A DNA stretch of 64,000 bases from Paenibacillus odorifer (GTDB taxonomy: Bacteria > Bacillota > Bacilli > Paenibacillales > Paenibacillaceae). Numbering within the stretch: the stretch's first letter is position 1; each line of letters starts with the position of its first letter. Positions 43,484 through 50,746 of the stretch are shown here, one piece after another. The notes under the pieces are model-generated. The model was not told where the DNA came from, ran no database searches, and saw only the letters and a program-made list of their open reading frames with translations. The translations under genes were made by a program, and so were the position numbers. The stretch covers positions 1,674,001 to 1,738,000 of the forward strand of contig NZ_CP009428.1 in assembly GCF_000758725.1 (NCBI RefSeq). Direction: 5' to 3'.

Positions 43484-44161
43484 ATGGGATTTACGGAAGA
43501 ACATCGTAAGTGGGTGGAAGATCATATTAGTCGAAGAACGGGAGAAAGACGGGGGAGATTGGAGCGGGGACATGGGCATGGTGAGCGAATGTTTGCGGAG
43601 AAGGTTTGGTGGCCGATGATGGGTCATTTTGATGATCTCCATCCTGAATATGAAGTGTTGGATTGGCGGGGATGGCCTTATTTTGTTGATTTTGCGTGGA
43701 AGCCTGGGCAGGTTAAGTTTGCTTTTGAGGTAAAAGGTTACGGCCCACATGTGCAAAACACAGATCGGACGCGTTATCGGCAGGAATTGAATCGAGAGAC
43801 TTATCTACAAATCGCGGGTTATCGGGTAGTGGCGATACCATTTGATGATCTGGAAGCCAATCCTGAGAATACTATTTTTTTGTTGAGATCATTACTGATG
43901 CCATACCTTGCCTTGAGGACAGAAGAGAAGGAGGCGTTTAGTCGACTGGAGCGTGATATTTTGCAAATTGCGGTGCGTTCGAACGGGGACATTCGGCCTG
44001 TTGATTTGGTGAGGGAGCTTGGCATTGATCTTCGTACAGTTAGGAAATGTATGAGGTCGCTTTGTGAGAAAGGTAAGTTTAAGCCGATAGTTTCCCAGGT
44101 GAGTGGGAGGGTTTGTCGCTATGAATATGTACATTCACTTAACGATATTCAGCTGTGGTGA
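43484..44161 (+). CDS. PD-(D/E)XK-like nuclease with C-terminal winged helix
   Basis: A 225-residue soluble protein. Residues about 35-125 look like a DUF559/Vsr-type endonuclease fold: E39 in a helix, D69 in Y-F-V-D-F, E82-V-K84 in F-E-V-K-G, then R-x-R-Y-R-Q-E-L-N-R and A-G-Y-R-V-V-A-I-P. Those are the catalytic D and E-x-K of PD-(D/E)XK enzymes. Residues about 155-210 look like a winged helix (V-D-L-V-R-E-L-G-I-D-L-R-T-V-R). AAGGAGGAGGGG precedes the ATG. Repeat islands flank it on both sides, and the 51-bp array starts seven bases after its stop. No methylase or partner gene is present; the target is unknown. Confidence 0.65.
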   Translation: MGFTEEHRKWVEDHISRRTGERRGRLERGHGHGERMFAEKVWWPMMGHFDDLHPEYEVLDWRGWPYFVDFAWKPGQVKFAFEVKGYGPHVQNTDRTRYRQELNRETYLQIAGYRVVAIPFDDLEANPENTIFLLRSLLMPYLALRTEEKEAFSRLERDILQIAVRSNGDIRPVDLVRELGIDLRTVRKCMRSLCEKGKFKPIVSQVSGRVCRYEYVHSLNDIQLW

Positions 44162-44167
44162 ATGAAC

Positions 44168-44779
44168 GGTATAAATCCCGTAGATTGCGGAGATGGAGCG
44201 AGAAGTGGGCAAATAAACGGTATAAATCCCGTAGATTGGAGGCGTACAGCGGGAATTGGGCAAATGAACGGTATAAATCCCGTAGATTGGAGGCATGGAG
44301 CGAGAATTGGGCAAATGAACGGTATAAATCCCGTAGATTGCGGAGATGGAGCGGGAATTGGGCAAATAAACGGTATAAATCCCGTAGATTGTGGGCGTGG
44401 AGCGAGAAGTGAGCAAATAAACGGTATAAATCCCGTAGATTGTGGGCGTACAGCGGGAATTGGGCAAATGAACGGTATAAATCCCGTAGATTGTGGGCGT
44501 GGAGCGGGAATTGGGCAAATAAACGGTATAAATCCCGTAGATTGTGGGCGTGGAGCGAGAAGTGGGCAAATAAACGGTATAAATCCCGTAGATTGTGGGC
44601 GTACAGCGGGAAGTGGGCAAATGAACGGTATAAATCCCGTAGATTGTGGGCGTACAGCGAGAAGTGAGCAAATAAACGGTATAAATCCCGTAGATTGTGG
44701 GCGTACAGCGAGAAGTGAGCAAATAAACGGTATAAATCCCGTAGATTGTGGAGATGGAGCGAATAACGAGCAAACCTAC
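44168..44779. repeat. 51-bp tandem repeat array, twelve exact-period units
   Basis: Twelve units start every 51 bp from 44168 to 44729. All share GGTATAAATCCCGTAGATTG, which with the preceding AC gives a near-palindrome (ACGG...CCGT). The rest of each unit varies at a few fixed places with two or three alternatives (GCGTACA or GCGTGGA, GAGAAG or GGGAAT, TGGGC or TGAGC, AAATAA or AAATGA), combined differently from unit to unit. As 51 is a multiple of three and the unit lacks stops, long frames stay open on both strands. They lack a convincing ribosome binding site. Confidence 0.95.
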
Positions 44780-44864
44780 GTACTCACATCATCCCCCTAA
44801 ATCTCTAATTATGACCTGATTTCTATTTAGATTGTTAAGGTGTTGCGGAGGAGGGGAATCTTCT

Positions 44865-44921
44865 ATGATTAGATGGATAGGACGTATAGGAGTTTTTTTG
44901 AAGGATTGTCCTCGGGAATGA
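44865..44921 (+). CDS. Possible 18-residue leader peptide before the GH3 gene
   Basis: A strong ribosome binding site (GGAGGAGGGG, ending at 44857) is followed eight bases later by an ATG and a short frame, M-I-R-W-I-G-R-I-G-V-F-L-K-D-C-P-R-E, ending TGA at 44919-44921. The stop lies just before the cre site and 39 bases before the GH3 start. It may be a regulatory leader peptide, or a chance frame. Confidence 0.35.
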   Translation: MIRWIGRIGVFLKDCPRE

Positions 44922-44922
44922 A

Positions 44923-44936
44923 TGAAACCGCTATCA
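44923..44936 (+). promoter_or_regulatory. cre site (CcpA operator) before the GH3 gene
   Basis: TGAAACCGCTATCA matches the cre consensus TGWAANCGNTNWCA at every position and ends 24 bases before the GH3 start codon. It suggests carbon catabolite repression and supports the start at 44961. Confidence 0.75.
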
Positions 44937-44960
44937 ACAAGAGACGAAGGAGCGATTTTG

Positions 44961-47792
44961 ATGGGAACAGATATAGCTAAATATCCATTTCAACAGATTG
45001 ATTTACCTTTAAATGAGCGAGTGCAGGATCTGATCTCCAGACTAACACTTGATGAAAAAGTAAGCCTGATGCCTCAGTATCAAGCTGCCATAGAGCGTTT
45101 GGGTGTTGGGGCCTACAAGCATGGTACGGAAGCGGCGCACGGGATTTCTTGGCTTGGAAAAGCGACTTCTTTTCCTCAGCCAAGCGGACTGGCTTGTACT
45201 TGGAATCCAGAGCTGCTGAAGGAAATTGGTTCGGCCATCGGAGATGAAGCTAGAGCCTTTTATAAAAAGAATCCAACGGTGAACGGTCTGACGTTATGGG
45301 CGCCAACGGTGGATATGGAACGTGATCCACGTTGGGGAAGAACTGAGGAAGCTTACGGTGAAGATCCAGAGTTGACCGGCCGACTCAGCACATCACTAGT
45401 GCAGGGAATCCAAGGTGATCACCCGGTCTATTTGAAAGCGGTAGCAACGCTGAAGCATTTCCTCGGCAACAATAATGAGATTGAACGCGGGAACTGCTCC
45501 GCGAGCATCGATCCGAGAAATATGCGGGAGTATTATCTGGAAGCGTTTAAGCCTGCTTTTCAAGAGGGTGGCGCACAGTCCATGATGACCGCTTATAACT
45601 CGGTGAATGGCATGCCTGTTATTCTTCATCCGGCAGTAATGGATGTGGTCAAAGGCGAATGGGAAATGGATGGCTTTATCGTAAGCGATGCCGGCGATCT
45701 TTTTGGGATCGTGAAGGATCACAAGTATTATGAATCTTTTGCACAATCGATGGCTGAATCTATCAAAAATGGAATTGACAGCGTAACAGAAGAAACCGCA
45801 GAGACAATCAAGGTTCTTCACGAAGCGCTAGACCAAGGCCTCTTAGCAGAGGAAGATTTGGATCGTGCACTTGCCAATACTTTCAGAGTTCGTTTCCGTT
45901 TGGGAGAGTTCGATCCGGTTGAAGGTAACCCGTACGCAGCAATCGACGATTCCGTTATTCTTAGCAAAAAACATACGGCACTCTCTTTGGAAGCTGCGAA
46001 ACAATCTATAGTATTGTTGAAGAATGAACAAGGCACATTGCCATTGAACAAAAGCAGTCTGAGCAAATTGGCGATTATTGGTCCGCTTGGTGATGAAGCC
46101 TTTAGAGATTGGTATTCTGGCACATTACCTTATGGAGTGACTCCTTTGCAGGGTGTTAGCAAAAAGCTGCCTGGTAAACACATTACTTTTGAGAGTGGCG
46201 CAGATCAGATCATTCTTACTTCAGCTGCAAACGGCCAAGCCATTGGAATCACAGGTGAGGACGGAAGACTGGCTGTACAGCATGACATAGCAGAGCACGG
46301 AGAATTGTTCCAACATACAGCCTGGGGTTGGACTAGCAATACTCTGAAGGCGACAAGTCGCGGTCAGTATGTAACTTTAAGCGAAGCAGAGACTCTCACA
46401 GCATCTGCTGATGAAATTTACGGCTGGTTTGTAAAAGAATCGATTAACATCGTTCCGGAAAGCGAAGATACGGTATCTTTGCGGACCTGGAATGATAAAA
46501 TGATCTCGGTGAATCCGGAAAATGGAACGCTGCAAGTGGCAGATCAGGATGCTAATGCGGAAGCACGTCTTTTTAAAAAGAACATCGTAACTAACGGCAT
46601 AGAGGCTGCAGTAGAAGCTGCCAAGGCTGCGGAAATCGCTGTGGTTTTTGTGGGCAACCATCCACTCCTTAACGGAAAAGAAGAAATCGATAGACCGGAT
46701 ATTGTGCTTCCAGAGGAGCAAGAGCGACTGGTCAAAGCTGTCTATGAAGCGAACCCGAATACAGTTGTAGTCATTGTCGGCAGTTACCCGATAACTTCCA
46801 CTTGGATTGACGAGAACATCCCGGCTGTATTGTATACCTCCCACAGTGGACAAGAGCTGGGCAATGCGGTGGCAGAAGTTCTTTTCGGCGATTACAGTCC
46901 TTCCGGCAAGCTGAACATGACTTGGTTCCGTTCTGTAGAACAGCTGCCTGAGCTGATGGATTATGATATTATCAAAGGCAAAAGAACATATATGTACTTT
47001 GACGGAGAGCCACTGTATGCGTTTGGACACGGCTTAAGTTATGCCCAAGTTTCCTACAGCAACCTAAGCCTAAGTGCTAAGGAGCTGCAAGCGGATGACA
47101 CGTTTAAAATTTCCGTTCAAGTAGAGAATACAGGCGTTGTTGATGGGGACGAAGTGGTGCAGCTATATGTGCAAGCTCTGAATTCCCGGGTGAAACGTCC
47201 GATTAAACAGTTGAAGGGTTTTGAAAAAGTAAACCTAACCGCAGGTCAATCGCAAACCATAGAGTTTACGTTGCCGGTTGCCGATCTGGCATTCTGGGAT
47301 GTTACCCGTGAGCAATATTGCGTGGAAAATGGAGAGTACATGGTTCTGATCGGCCGTTCATCTGCTGATATCCAATTATCCGCTCAACTATCGGTTCAAG
47401 GGGACGTTATTCCGTCGCGTAATCTGTATATCAATACCAAAGCAGAGAATTACGATGACTACGAAGGCGTATATCTGGACGAGTGCAAAGCAGGCGGTGC
47501 TTCCATACATCCAGTAAAAGATGGCGCTTGGATCGCTTTTAAAGATGTATTGTTCGAGCAAGGGGCAGGAGCTTTTGAAGCCTTGGTATCCTCTGCAAAA
47601 GGTGGCACCCTCGAGATTAGAACGGGCAGCCCAGCAGGGACAATGGTTGGATCTGTGACTGTACCATCGGGTGACGTGTTGCAGCAGTGGAACACACTTA
47701 CTGGTGAAGTATCCGTGGAATCTGGAACTACCGATGTTTATCTCATCTTTAATGGTGAGGTACTGCTTAGCCGTTTTCAATTTAATCAATAA
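44961..47792 (+). CDS. GH3 glycoside hydrolase with inserted and C-terminal binding modules
   Basis: A 943-residue enzyme without a signal peptide, so likely cytoplasmic. GH3 N-domain (about 10-300) with R-D-P-R-W-G-R, K-H-F and the nucleophile D243 in V-S-D-A-G-D. The GH3 C-domain is interrupted at about 420-535 by a beta-rich insert that looks like a beta-trefoil, and resumes at V-F-V-G-N-H-P. An Fn3-like domain (about 690-780) and a C-terminal CBM6-like module (about 815-943) follow. It should cut beta-xylosides or beta-glucosides from imported oligosaccharides. AAGGAG precedes the ATG at 44961; an earlier in-frame ATG at 44922 overlaps the cre site. Confidence 0.85.
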   Translation: MGTDIAKYPFQQIDLPLNERVQDLISRLTLDEKVSLMPQYQAAIERLGVGAYKHGTEAAHGISWLGKATSFPQPSGLACTWNPELLKEIGSAIGDEARAFYKKNPTVNGLTLWAPTVDMERDPRWGRTEEAYGEDPELTGRLSTSLVQGIQGDHPVYLKAVATLKHFLGNNNEIERGNCSASIDPRNMREYYLEAFKPAFQEGGAQSMMTAYNSVNGMPVILHPAVMDVVKGEWEMDGFIVSDAGDLFGIVKDHKYYESFAQSMAESIKNGIDSVTEETAETIKVLHEALDQGLLAEEDLDRALANTFRVRFRLGEFDPVEGNPYAAIDDSVILSKKHTALSLEAAKQSIVLLKNEQGTLPLNKSSLSKLAIIGPLGDEAFRDWYSGTLPYGVTPLQGVSKKLPGKHITFESGADQIILTSAANGQAIGITGEDGRLAVQHDIAEHGELFQHTAWGWTSNTLKATSRGQYVTLSEAETLTASADEIYGWFVKESINIVPESEDTVSLRTWNDKMISVNPENGTLQVADQDANAEARLFKKNIVTNGIEAAVEAAKAAEIAVVFVGNHPLLNGKEEIDRPDIVLPEEQERLVKAVYEANPNTVVVIVGSYPITSTWIDENIPAVLYTSHSGQELGNAVAEVLFGDYSPSGKLNMTWFRSVEQLPELMDYDIIKGKRTYMYFDGEPLYAFGHGLSYAQVSYSNLSLSAKELQADDTFKISVQVENTGVVDGDEVVQLYVQALNSRVKRPIKQLKGFEKVNLTAGQSQTIEFTLPVADLAFWDVTREQYCVENGEYMVLIGRSSADIQLSAQLSVQGDVIPSRNLYINTKAENYDDYEGVYLDECKAGGASIHPVKDGAWIAFKDVLFEQGAGAFEALVSSAKGGTLEIRTGSPAGTMVGSVTVPSGDVLQQWNTLTGEVSVESGTTDVYLIFNGEVLLSRFQFNQ

Positions 47793-47838
47793 GATAAGCT
47801 AGAGCGCTCTTAATTTCTTTGGATGGAGAGGTGCCTGT

Positions 47839-48255
47839 ATGGATTGTTTAGGATGTCGGATCGCTAACGGGATTGAGCCTAACGTAAACGTAGTATACGA
47901 GAATGAAATTGTAACTTGTGTGCTCGACATTGCTCCATTTAACGAAGGACATCTCTTAATTCTCCCTAAAAAGCATTATTGGGATCTCGAAGATATCGAT
48001 TCAGAAACATCGTATGCGATTATGGACGCTTCAAAGAAGCTATCAGTTGTCCTGAAGGTTTTGTTTGCACCTGATGGCATCAGCATTTGCCAAAATGGTG
48101 GGAAGTTTAACGACCTGACTCACTATCATATGCATCTTATTCCTAGATACGAAGGAGATGGCTTCGCTTGGAGCGAACCAATCCATCCGCACGGTGCCGA
48201 AAAGTTATTAAGCCAAACTCAAGCTGAAATTCTCAGTATCATAAATGAGTATTAA
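47839..48255 (+). CDS. HIT-family nucleotide hydrolase
   Basis: A 138-residue histidine-triad protein with the active motif H-Y-H-M-H-L-I-P. An N-terminal C-x-x-C pair (M-D-C-L-G-C) suggests zinc binding. P-F-N-E-G-H-L-L-I-L-P-K-K-H is the conserved strand region. Family members hydrolyse dinucleotide polyphosphates or nucleoside phosphoramidates. GGAGAGGTG precedes the ATG. It lies 46 bases after the GH3 gene and may be co-transcribed, though with no evident shared function. Confidence 0.9.
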   Translation: MDCLGCRIANGIEPNVNVVYENEIVTCVLDIAPFNEGHLLILPKKHYWDLEDIDSETSYAIMDASKKLSVVLKVLFAPDGISICQNGGKFNDLTHYHMHLIPRYEGDGFAWSEPIHPHGAEKLLSQTQAEILSIINEY

Positions 48256-48293
48256 AAAAAGGACATTCCTGAAAGATCAGGGATGTCCTTTTC
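48255..48293. terminator. Terminator between HIT and the convergent small gene
   Basis: AAAAAGGACAT-CCTGA pairs with TCAGG-ATGTCCTTTT around a four-base loop, starting at the stop codon of the HIT gene. A- and T-runs on the two sides suggest use in both directions. Confidence 0.8.
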
Positions 48294-48305
48294 GTTTCTT
48301 TTCAT

Positions 48306-48626
48306 CTAATCACAACCGCCCCCGCCAGCATCTCCACCACCACCGAAGTCTCCACCGCCACTATGTCCGCCGTCTCCACCCCAGCTATGCCCCCCGCTGT
48401 CAGGTCCAGAGTGGTGATGCGAGTGATCTCCAGGGTGATGATGATGGTGGTTAGAGTGGTTTGGATCCAGCAGATCCGGATGACTGGCAGCCATAAAAGA
48501 CATGTTGGCGGCATCATTTTGCCTATTTCTATCAAAGGTACTTCTGTTCGAGCTCGAGCCATTCCGTATAACGGCTTGTATAATAATAAATACAGCGACA
48601 CCTACAAATAGTATCCCAAAAACCAT
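48306..48626 (-). CDS. Small His/Gly-rich membrane protein
   Basis: A 106-residue protein: one N-terminal membrane helix (about 2-21), a polar linker, a His-rich stretch (N-H-S-N-H-H-H-H-H-P, then H-S-H-H-H-S at about 57-72) and a Gly-rich tail ending G-G-G-G-C-D. Metal binding at the membrane surface is plausible but unproven; I know no named family. GGGAGAGG at a good distance from the ATG supports a real gene, and terminators or genes bound it on both sides. Confidence 0.65.
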   Translation of the reverse strand: MVFGILFVGVAVFIIIQAVIRNGSSSNRSTFDRNRQNDAANMSFMAASHPDLLDPNHSNHHHHHPGDHSHHHSGPDSGGHSWGGDGGHSGGGDFGGGGDAGGGGCD

Positions 48627-48654
48627 AACGAACCTCTCCCTTCAACTCCAAAAA

Positions 48655-49593
48655 TTAGTTATTAGCTGCTTTCGTCAAAAACTCAAGATTTCTGTAAAAA
48701 ATACTCCCATAATTCCAGCCCAGATAAGGCTCAGGAATTTCTATATGGTTCACATTCACATTCATGTCTTCGTGTATTAATGATTCGCTAATATGGATTA
48801 TATCATTTATATATCGTTTTATTTGCTGTAGATAATGTTTTTGAGTAACGGGCCCGTGACCGGGAACAATTATGTTCACATCTAAGCGCTCGACATAAGT
48901 AAGTGCCTCCAACCGGGATAAGGGATTACCGTCTACTAATAATGGATGATTATCAACAGCGACAATATCTCCAACAAAAGCTAAAGAATCGGAAGGAGAA
49001 AATAGAATAGAATCGCATTCCGTATGGGCAGCACCCACCGATAAGAGCTCAACGGATCTAGCCGAGCCATGTATGGTCATTTTGCGGTCATAAGTTAGTT
49101 GGGGAAGCGTTACTTCAAGCGTTAGTATAGACTCTTTGATTTCTTGTAAATAACCTATTTGCGAAAGGAGCTCTCGTTGTTTGGAAGCGTTCAGTTCGAG
49201 CTCGAGAGAGGTATTAAGCTTATTAAGATCCTCATCAAGATTAGGAAGCAGTTTCTTCATTCGGGCTAGCCAGTCGGGTTGAGTTTTTATCATGAGCTCT
49301 CTAGTTCTACTGGAGGATATGATTACTTCTTCCGAGAAGAATTGGTTCCCTCTAACGTGGTCTCCATGCCAATGGCTGTTGATGACGTATTTGATAGGTT
49401 TATTAAAATAATACAGAGCGGCATCCCTAAGATCTTTGCCAGCTTGTGGAGTGTTGAATGTATCAAAGATTAATGTGTAATCACCCATATCTATCAAACC
49501 GGCATTGCTCATGGCTCCGCCTTGCTCCTTCGCTTCAAGGCAATAAATGCCTTCCACTAGAGGGACGCAGTTAAAATGTCTGGAATGAAACAT
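48655..49593 (-). CDS. Metallo-beta-lactamase-fold hydrolase
   Basis: A 312-residue MBL-fold protein. The metal motif H-x-H-x-D-H is present as H-W-H-G-D-H after I-N-S, with later ligands in A-A-H-T-E-C-D and I-V-P-G-H-G-P. No signal peptide is seen. The insertion of about 60 helical residues in the middle is like that of some lactonase or phosphodiesterase relatives; the substrate is unknown. AAAGAGG lies before the ATG. Transcribed alone, divergent from the riboswitch-controlled SMR genes. Confidence 0.8.
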   Translation of the reverse strand: MFHSRHFNCVPLVEGIYCLEAKEQGGAMSNAGLIDMGDYTLIFDTFNTPQAGKDLRDAALYYFNKPIKYVINSHWHGDHVRGNQFFSEEVIISSSRTRELMIKTQPDWLARMKKLLPNLDEDLNKLNTSLELELNASKQRELLSQIGYLQEIKESILTLEVTLPQLTYDRKMTIHGSARSVELLSVGAAHTECDSILFSPSDSLAFVGDIVAVDNHPLLVDGNPLSRLEALTYVERLDVNIIVPGHGPVTQKHYLQQIKRYINDIIHISESLIHEDMNVNVNHIEIPEPYLGWNYGSIFYRNLEFLTKAANN

Positions 49594-49694
49594 AAATTAA
49601 CCTCTTTTCCTAGATAATCGAATGAAATTTATATCTATTTTATAATTTTATGGAAGTTTATACTATGATTTAATTACTCTCGGAATAGAAAAGG

Positions 49695-49723
49695 TTGCTT
49701 TTATACGCCCGATTTGCTACCAT
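49695..49723 (+). promoter_or_regulatory. Possible promoter of the guanidine exporter operon
   Basis: TTGCTT (49695-49700), a 17-bp spacer and TACCAT (49718-49723), placing the RNA start about 20 bases before the riboswitch. Both boxes are weak, so this is tentative. Confidence 0.35.
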
Positions 49724-49752
49724 ACGATGTAACTTAATCATTTATTTGTTTT

Positions 49753-49890
49753 CTAGGGTTCCGCAGCGAGTGCACAGCTGGTCTGGTCCGAGGGAAAACG
49801 CACGAACATTAAGTTTGTGTCTACACGGAGGGATAAAAGCCCGGGAGGTATCGCCATTTGGCGATGACCTTCCGGGCTTATTTGTTTGTC
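49753..49890 (+). ncRNA. Guanidine-I (ykkC) riboswitch with terminator
   Basis: The aptamer is recognised by its conserved parts in order: CTAGGGTTCCGC (from 49753), CTGGTCCGAG (from 49784), ACACGGAGGGATAAAAGCCC and the purine-rich GGGAGG. The last part can pair as a terminator: GCCCGGGAGGT with ACCTTCCGGGC (about 49839-49877), then TTATTTGTTTG. Guanidine binding stabilises the aptamer and prevents termination, switching on the SMR pair downstream. Type, order and the genes controlled all agree. Confidence 0.9.
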
Positions 49891-49933
49891 CGTGGGCAAT
49901 CATAAGATATGGTGAATTGAAGGAGGGCTTGAA

Positions 49934-50296
49934 ATGAAAAAGAATTCAGAGTGGCTGAAGGTAGTTGGCGCTGCGATTTTCGAAGTCATGTGGGTCATAG
50001 GTTTAAAGCATGCTTCAAGCGTGTGGGAGTGGCTGATCACAGTTGTAGCCATAATAATAAGTTTCTATGTCATTATTTCAGCAAGCAGTAAATTACCGGT
50101 GGGTACCGTATATTCTGTATTTGTTGGGCTGGGGACAGCAGGTACAGTCATTGCGGACATGGTTTTATTCGGTGAACCCTTCAAGCTAATGAAGCTGGTA
50201 CTGGTGGTTATTTTGCTGGCAGGAGTAATAGGTCTGAAAATGGTAACTAACGAAACCAAAGATATCAAAGAAACTGAAATAAAGGGGGAGTCTTAA
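49934..50296 (+). CDS. ykkC: SMR-family guanidinium exporter subunit (YkkC-like)
   Basis: A 120-residue four-helix small multidrug resistance protein. It has the membrane-embedded glutamate in [14 protein letters not shown] (helix 1), [13 protein letters not shown] (helix 3) and a helix-4 end A-G-V-I-G-L-K. It matches the longer subunit of the YkkCD pair. With the next gene it forms a paired exporter, here probably for guanidinium because of the upstream riboswitch. GAAGGAGGG precedes the ATG. Confidence 0.9.
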   Translation: MKKNSEWLKVVGAAIFEVMWVIGLKHASSVWEWLITVVAIIISFYVIISASSKLPVGTVYSVFVGLGTAGTVIADMVLFGEPFKLMKLVLVVILLAGVIGLKMVTNETKDIKETEIKGES

Positions 50297-50611
50297 ATGG
50301 CATGGGCATTTTTGGTTGTTGCTGGATTGTTTGAAATGTTCGGAGTGGCTATGATCAACAGGTTGAATAAACACCGGAATCTGCAGTCGTTTTTGCTGCT
50401 CTTCCTTGGTTTTGGTGGAAGTTTTCTTTTTCTATCATTTGCAATGAAAAGTTTGCCTATGGGTACAGCTTATGCGGTATGGACGGGGATCGGTGCATCT
50501 GGTGGGGCGATTTTGGGGATGCTTTTATATGGAGAGGCCAAAGATTGGCGGCGGGTTATCTGTATTTTTATGATACTGGGAGCCGCAGTGGGGCTGAAGT
50601 TGATAGCGTAG
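50297..50611 (+). CDS. ykkD: SMR-family guanidinium exporter subunit (YkkD-like)
   Basis: A 104-residue four-helix SMR protein with the helix-1 glutamate in L-F-E-M-F-G-V-A-M-I-N and P-M-G-T-A-Y-A-V-W-T-G-I-G-A-S-G in helix 3. It matches the shorter YkkD-type subunit. Its ATG follows the stop of the first subunit gene directly, so the two are made together. AAGGGGGAG at the end of the first gene serves as ribosome binding site. Confidence 0.9.
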   Translation: MAWAFLVVAGLFEMFGVAMINRLNKHRNLQSFLLLFLGFGGSFLFLSFAMKSLPMGTAYAVWTGIGASGGAILGMLLYGEAKDWRRVICIFMILGAAVGLKLIA

Positions 50612-50746
50612 TTAGCAATCAATTTGTTGCTTTTTCTCTCCTAAAGGAAAGATAAGTTATAAATTAGACACGATTCAGATGTTTCGAAAGGGTCATAAAG
50701 GTCGTATAAAGTAAGTATACAATTTATCGGTAAGGAGATTTTTACA

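Noticed and set aside
44168..44779. CRISPR array
   Set aside because: Units are contiguous with no unique spacers, the period is a fixed 51 bp, variation is at a few repeated positions, and no cas genes lie nearby.
44135..44800. Two 212-residue repeat proteins on opposite strands of the 51-bp array
   Set aside because: Both frames stay open only because the repeat length is a multiple of three and lacks stops. Neither has a convincing ribosome binding site; kept as a repeat, with the coding option noted as a finding.
44922..44960. Earlier ATG for the GH3 gene
   Set aside because: It overlaps the cre site and lacks a ribosome binding site; the ATG at 44961 has AAGGAG at proper spacing.
46377..47030. 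217-codon minus-strand frame inside the GH3 gene
   Set aside because: Shadow of the GH3 reading frame; no ribosome binding site or known domain.
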